A stretch of 64,000 bases of DNA from Luzula sylvatica. Taxonomy: Eukaryota > Streptophyta > Magnoliopsida > Poales > Juncaceae. The DNA lies in contig OX326959.1 in the NCBI GenBank assembly GCA_946800325.1, positions 15,220,862-15,284,861 on the forward strand, written 5' to 3'. The position numbers were made by a program, and so were the translations under genes. This document shows positions 59,346 to 64,000 of this stretch, in pieces; positions within the stretch are counted from its first letter, which is position 1, and every line of letters starts with the position of its first letter. The notes under the pieces were generated by a model. That model was not told the DNA's origin. It searched no databases and saw only the letters and a program-made list of their open reading frames with translations.

Positions 59346-60935
59346 CATGCAAAATGCTCCATAAATTTATACTTACAAATTAAGGAAACTAAATGACATT
59401 TTATTATTAATTAGTTAATATTAATTAAGAATTATTAATGTATATTTTAATTATACATTAATGAAAATAATACGAATTGATTCAAAATGTATATATATTC
59501 TAAATTATGTTTTGCAGAATATGAACTTCGTGGCTTATTATTGAATATCCATTTTTTCTTTCCATAATACGAATTTGTGTCTTGCTGGATATTTAATTTT
59601 TGTTTTACTATGATCTTGGTGTGCTACATCTTCTCGTGAAAGATATTTTTCTAATTAAACATAAGGATAATTTTTGGTATATCCTTCCAAAAAACATAAA
59701 ATATCAAATTTATCCCTCCAAAATTGCTATTATCAAATTTGTCCCTTTAAACTTCATTTATTAACAAATTGATCCAAAAGGCTGCTATCAAATATATATA
59801 TATAATTAACTTTCATTTCAAAAAAAAAAAAATCCGACTATATTTTGAGAAATCAATTTCATGAGTTTTGAACTTGAGTTTTGAACTTGAGATTTGAACA
59901 AGTGTTTGACAAATCAATATTACAGTATCAATATTTTCTGTGGATACATTTCATGGTACTTATCCAATCCAATGATCAGTTAAACCCTGAACGAAGGATG
60001 GATTGGATAATTGTGATTTGTGAGCGAGGGACTTTGTGGGTGGTGAAGGAAATGGAGAGAAGAAAGATACTTGGATGGGGTTGAGAGAGAATTAGTGCTC
60101 ACTAATAAAGGCTGCTTATCTTAAATCTCCATTGCTACGAGTACCCAATTAGTTTTACTTTTATCCCTAAATCGGAATTGTATAATTTAATTATCAAGAA
60201 TAATCGGCAAAAAAAGAATTGATAGTTTCGTCTAAAAAACAATAAAAATATTTTTTATATTAATATACAGGATAATATGAGATTTTATAAAATTACTTCG
60301 TGAGCGGAATTATAATATTATTTTATTATGGACTATATGTGATATTTCTTGATTTTTAGGAAATGATATTTTGAGACTTCAAAGTACAGTTATCCTTTTA
60401 TAAGGCCATACATGATATTTTGAGATTTTTTTTTTGGACTGTACATAAGTTTGGTCTTAACTTTGTTCTAAAAAAGAATTTGGCACAAAACTTCAATAAT
60501 TATAGCTGAATTCAACCTCCCAATCGGCATGACAATATTTGTTTGGTTTCGTGTTGATTATGAGCCAATCAGACGTAGTCATATTCGGGTTAAATTAGTG
60601 CATACTTAAATTGGAATATTATTAATTTACTCATGTCTAATATTTTTGCTAAGATTCGTAGCTTTTCCACAATATTTAATATTGACATGTCTATTATTTA
60701 AGCAATATTTTTTCTAATTAAAATTAATTATTTTCTAAAATAAATAATTGCATTTTTGTTGGGACATATCAGATATTTTTTAGATAATACTTAAGGAACA
60801 TGAATCATCATTATAATCATCATTTTTTTGTACACCATCTAAAAAATAAAATTTACATGTGCAAGATTTAATAAAAAAAAAGTATTCTTTTTTATTTTAA
60901 AAATTTAGTATAATAAAAAAAGTACTCTTCTTTAT
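59346..60935. other. Intergenic AT-rich region
   Basis: No gene is supported. About 59,660-59,800 is a copy of the dispersed repeat with 'caaatttatccctccaaaa' and 'caaatttgtccctttaaac'. A 67-codon frame at 59881-60084 lacks a recognisable domain. Confidence 0.5.
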
Positions 60936-60949
60936 TATTTAGTATCCTT

Positions 60950-61780
60950 GTCGGAACGGAAACCGGCCCTGACCCAACCCCTTTTCGGGTCGGACCCCCG
61001 GCCCCTCTTCGGGCCGGACCCCCTCCCCCCCGAGGCCTGGCCCCTCTTCGGGCCGGACCCCCGGACCCCACCCCGAGACCCCGGCCCCTTTTCAGCCCGG
61101 ACCCCCCCCCCCCCCGAGGCCTGGCCCCTCTTCGGGCCAGACCCCCCTCCCCACCCCCCGGCACGGCCCCTCTTCGGGCCGGACCCCCTCCCCACCCCCA
61201 CGAGGCACGGCCCCGCTTAGGGCCGGACCCCACCCCCCCGAGGCACGGCCCCTCTTCGGGCCGGACCCCACCCCCCCCCAGGCCCGGCCCCTCTCCGGGC
61301 CGGACCCCCCAGCCCCCAGGCCCGGCCCGGAGGGCCGGACCCCCCCCCCCCCCCCCCCCCCCCCGGCCCGGCCCCCGGCCCCTCTCCGGGCCGGGCCCCG
61401 CCCCCGAGGCCCGTTCCCTCTCCGGGCCGGACCCCCCCGAGGCCCGGCGACCTCTCGGGCCGGACCCCTCCCCGAGGCCCGGCCCCTCTTCGGGCCGGAC
61501 CCCCCCAGGCCCAGCCTCTTCGGGCCGAACCCCCCCCCAGGCCCAGCCTCTTCGGGCCGGACCCCCCAGGCCCGGCCCCTCTTCGGGCCGGACTTCCCCC
61601 CGGAGGCCCGGCCCGTTCCCTCTTCGGGCCGGACCCCCCTCCCCTTCGAGGCCCGGCCCCTCTTCGGGCCAGACCCCCCTCCCCCGAGGCCCGGCCTTTC
61701 TTCGGACCGGACCCCCCTCCCTCCGAGGCCCGACCCCTTTTCGGGCCGGACCCCAAGGCCCAGCCCATTATTTGGCCGGC
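60950..61780. repeat. GC-rich minisatellite (cggccccttcgggccggacccc)
   Basis: About 830 bp of tandem degenerate units on the pattern ggcccggcccctcttcggg + ccggacccccc, roughly 28-45 bp each with variable C runs. The region is overwhelmingly G+C, whereas everything around it is AT-rich. Each unit holds a short inverted repeat (ggcccgaag / cttcgggcc) and G-runs on the minus strand that could form quadruplexes. Long Gly/Pro/Arg-rich frames on several frames of both strands are by-products. Confidence 0.9.
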
Positions 61781-61783
61781 CCA

Positions 61784-61825
<42 letters not shown>

Positions 61826-61978
61826 GCACATACAGAGGCACACACACCACACACACCACACACACACCACACACAGACATACAAACACATACAGAGAGAC
61901 ACACACATACAAATACCCACCAACATAAAAAGACAGATATAAATAAAACACACATACATATAAGCAATAAACAAGCAC
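61781..61978. repeat. CA microsatellite, compound
   Basis: A pure (CA)n run of about 20 units (61,783-61,823), followed by interrupted 'cacacaccacacacaccaca' and 'catacaaacacatacagaga' variants to about 61,978. It directly follows the GC-rich minisatellite. Confidence 0.9.
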
Positions 61979-61989
61979 AAACACAGACA

Positions 61990-62310
61990 TTGGTGTAGAC
62001 ATAAAATTGCTTCTTTTTCGTCCCTCTGGAGTTCTTGTCTTGAGATATCGCACTTTTTGTCTTAGTAAATTCGATTCGACCATCCAACTTGTTGCATTTC
62101 TGCATCAATTGTCAAAGCTAATTACAGTAAATAATTAAGAAAATAGATTGGCTTATTAAGAAAGAAGTAAAATTGAAAATTACCTTGTAAAGATCAAAAA
62201 GTATCATGTCAAGAGATTCTTGGGCTCGAGGAGAACACCAATTTCTCAGGGACTTAAAAGGTTGTACCCTGCACGGTTTTGTTCCTCTGGAGTAATTTAC
62301 CAATTTGCCC
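61990..62310 (-). pseudogene. Possible decayed two-exon gene fragment
   Basis: On the minus strand, SLRNWCSPRAQESLDMILFDLYK (to a GT donor near 62,183) could be spliced in phase to an exon after 'gatgcag' near 62,105 that reads KCNKLDGRIEFTKTKSAISQDKN and then SRGTKKKQFYVYTNV, before running into the CA tract. The upstream part in another frame reads EHLKGANW..ITPEEQNRAGYNLLSP..EIGVLLEPKNLL with stops. No family is recognised. Splice signals and non-repetitive composition hint at a former gene; the stops indicate decay. Confidence 0.25.
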
Positions 62311-62456
62311 CTTTTAAGTGCTCCGGGACAGTATAGTCATTGAGATCCACAAGCACATTCATTCTATCACAGAAAAGAGAATTAATCAAATGAAAAATTG
62401 AAACAGTAATGACCATGTGTTCTAAATTGAAACAAGAAAAATCCATCCATGCATTC

Positions 62457-63412
62457 TGAAGGAAATACAGTTACAGATCAACTAGTTGAATGTACAAATG
62501 AGTGTAGACAAACATACGTGTTCGTCGGAACGATTGGATGCATAATAAGATTATGCAAATCTGGCAGAAATTACATGGTGCGTCATGACGCACCATATTG
62601 TGCGTCATGACGCACAGTAGAGTAATTCTGAGAAAGCCAATCTGTGAGTATACCGTCACGACGCACCAAGTTGTGCGTCATGACGGTGGTGCGTCATGAC
62701 GGACGTTATCGTGCGTCATGACGATACACTGTGTAACGGCTATATTCAGTAATTGTGACTGGTGCGCCGTGACGCACCATATGGTGCGTCATGACGCACT
62801 GTGATCCGAATTCTGGATTAGCAGTTTTTGATACTCATTAATACTCATTAATCACAGAATATATTTATATTCTTGTAACCTCTCTCTCTCTCTCTCTAAG
62901 CCATTATTCTGTGCTAAGAACTAGATCTAGAGCTTGGAGAAAAGAGATAAAACTTGTGTGACAAGTTGAGGAAATTTAAGCAAGATTGTGGTGAATTTTA
63001 GGGGAATTCACCGCAACCGAAAGACGAAAAGCTCGAGGTGGATACGAGTAGAGAGATCTAAACTAAGATCTTCGACTGTGATCAATCGAGAGCAAGGACG
63101 AGCAAGGTCGGAGACAAATCGGATAGAATCCGGTTGTATACGACATAATCGGAGCTTCGGATTTGGTGTCGAATCGCGCGGGCGTGGGACGTGCGTGTCG
63201 CCGGAATCGAAGCAAGCAGTAACTAACTGAACAACCCGTCTCCGTGATCAATTTCACGTGGTATGTTTCTATGTATATAAGAGTTATATTCATAGGTTTA
63301 GTTGCATTTCATGATTCGTACGGTCGAGTCGTTGACGTGGTCCTCGGGATCGGGTCGGACCGGGCCTCTCAATCCGCTGCGCGGGGCTCGGTAGTGACGC
63401 CGATACCCAACA
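62457..63412 (+). mobile_element. 5' LTR of an LTR retrotransposon
   Basis: It starts TGaaggaaatacag and ends cccaaCA (956 bp), and a primer-binding site follows one base later. It is related to solo LTRs A and B at both ends (gaaatacag; cgctgcgcgggg; gggacg-gcg). The upstream part (62,577-62,800) is filled with CGTCATGACG palindromes; a possible TATA (atatatttatattc, 62,858-62,871) and a (CT)n tract (62,880-62,898) follow, as expected of U3 then R/U5. The internal region continues past the window edge, so coding class cannot be read. Confidence 0.85.
62577..62799. repeat. Palindrome array GGTGCGTCATGACGCACC in the LTR
   Basis: Perfect 16-18-bp palindromes at 62577-62594, 62600-62615 and 62783-62799, a one-mismatch copy at 62761-62778, and partial copies near 62654, 62673, 62689 and 62711. 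Each centre is CGTCATGACG, two TGACG boxes back to back. TGACG is the core of the plant as-1 element bound by TGA-type bZIP proteins, and the copies lie where the U3 enhancer is expected. Confidence 0.9.
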
Positions 63413-63413
63413 G

Positions 63414-63425
63414 TGGTATCAGAGC
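63414..63425 (+). promoter_or_regulatory. Retrotransposon primer-binding site (tRNA-iMet)
   Basis: TGGTATCAGAGC, complementary to the 3' end of plant initiator methionine tRNA, lies one base after the LTR end. Position and sequence are those of many plant Copia and some other LTR elements. This fixes the LTR boundary and orientation. Confidence 0.93.
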
Positions 63426-64000
63426 GATCGTCACGATTCGATCGTCGAATCGATTTCGAATAAGTGTTATTCGGAATTTCATGTAGAATTTTTAGGACAT
63501 AATCATGTAGTTGTAAAATTAGGACCATAGAAATCTTACTAGTATTTGATCATGAGATGATCAAAAGAATCTAGAAGTAATCATGAATTGTTCATGATTA
63601 ATCGTTTTTGAAACGATTAAAATCTGTTAAAATTACAAAATAAAACTGAATTTCAGGTCTGGTGCGTCATGACGCACGATATGGTGCGTCATGACGCACA
63701 CGGGAAATCCAAGAGTTGGATCTGAGGCGTTACTCAGTCCGTCGTGACGCACAAAAGTTGTGCGTCATGACGCACTGTGTAAATTCGTACCATCATGACG
63801 GACCATTTGGTGCGTCGTGACGGTAGAAGTCCAAAAGTTTCTGGCAAACTGAACAAAATGGTTTTGTTCAGTGCGTCATGACGCACCCTCTGGCGTCATG
63901 ACGGATCAGAACAGTCCGTCGTGACGGTATAATCAACCATCATGACGGAAGAACCTCAAAAAGTTTCTGGAAATCTGGACAAAATAGTTTTGTACAGTCC
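63426..64000 (+). mobile_element. Leader of the LTR retrotransposon (partial)
   Basis: Downstream of the primer site, non-coding so far, with a second block of CGTCATGACG-type palindromes from 63,661 to 63,950 (e.g. 63,662-63,677, 63,684-63,699, 63,760-63,775, 63,871-63,886). 'aaaagtttctgg' plus 'caaaatggttttgt' recur at 63,831 and 63,958, so longer units are duplicated too. The element continues beyond position 64,000; no gag frame is reached. Confidence 0.7.

Noticed and set aside
61092..62108. Long Gly/Pro/Arg-rich minus-strand open frames of 288 and 338 codons
   Set aside because: They run through the GC-rich minisatellite and the CA tract; several frames on both strands are open because the composition lacks stop codons. 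No domain or codon structure supports a protein.
62577..63950. A CRISPR-like array of regularly spaced palindromes
   Set aside because: Spacers vary widely in length, the setting is a plant LTR with a tRNA primer site, and no cas genes exist; these are enhancer-like or structural repeats.

Overview
This is nuclear DNA of a flowering plant, most likely a eudicot. The genes have short AT-rich introns with GT..AG ends. Plant-specific families are present: a PLS-type pentatricopeptide (PPR) protein, a pectin methylesterase/invertase inhibitor, a plastid S6-type ribosomal protein and a bulb-type lectin family. The space between genes is AT-rich and full of plant transposons (L1-like LINEs, hAT elements, a Helitron, LTR retrotransposons) and satellites. 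I cannot name the species. All family names come from reading translated sequence, with no database search.

Layout. 1-2.98 kb: no gene. 2.99-5.64 kb (-): an eight-exon MAP3K-like kinase. 5.8-7.3 kb: a 30-bp minisatellite and an intact hAT element with an 8-bp target duplication. 8.2-20.1 kb: three broken copies of a secreted bulb-type lectin gene. Copy 1 (+) has a frameshift, copy 2 (-) is split by two LINEs, and copy 3 (+) has lost its middle. Between copies 1 and 2 lies a fragment of the neighbouring hydrolase gene and a perfect 39-bp hairpin. 22.1-24.6 kb (-): a nine-exon rhodanese plus serine-hydrolase (FSH1-type) gene, head to head with a five-exon plastid S6-like gene (24.75-26.13 kb, +). 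26.7-35.8 kb: LINE and gypsy gag remnants, with a two-exon acidic nuclear-type protein gene (31.3-32.4 kb, -). 36-38.3 kb: AT-rich repeats and MITE-like DNA. 39.0-40.1 kb (-): prefoldin subunit 3, six exons. 41.6-42.4 kb: a complete non-autonomous Helitron directly upstream of an intronless PPR gene (42.5-44.1 kb, +), which converges on a PMEI-family gene (44.3-44.85 kb, -). 46.4-53.1 kb: an 81-bp repeat, then a 249-bp dimeric satellite array. The array is interrupted by two opposite solo LTRs, one holding a Tip100-like hAT that itself holds a small hAT. 54.1-54.5 kb (+): a tiny two-exon membrane-protein gene. 56-59.4 kb: elements with inverted repeats. 60.9-62 kb: a very GC-rich minisatellite and a CA tract. 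62.46 kb to the end: the 5' LTR, primer-binding site and leader of an LTR retrotransposon packed with CGTCATGACG palindromes.

The intact genes look like unrelated housekeeping or regulatory genes; there is no operon-like logic. The two notable arrangements are the head-to-head rhodanese/S6 pair and the PPR/PMEI convergent pair. The most distinctive features are structural: an inverted duplication carrying lectin plus hydrolase sequence, a datable four-level insertion nest inside a satellite, and a palindrome-rich LTR/leader.
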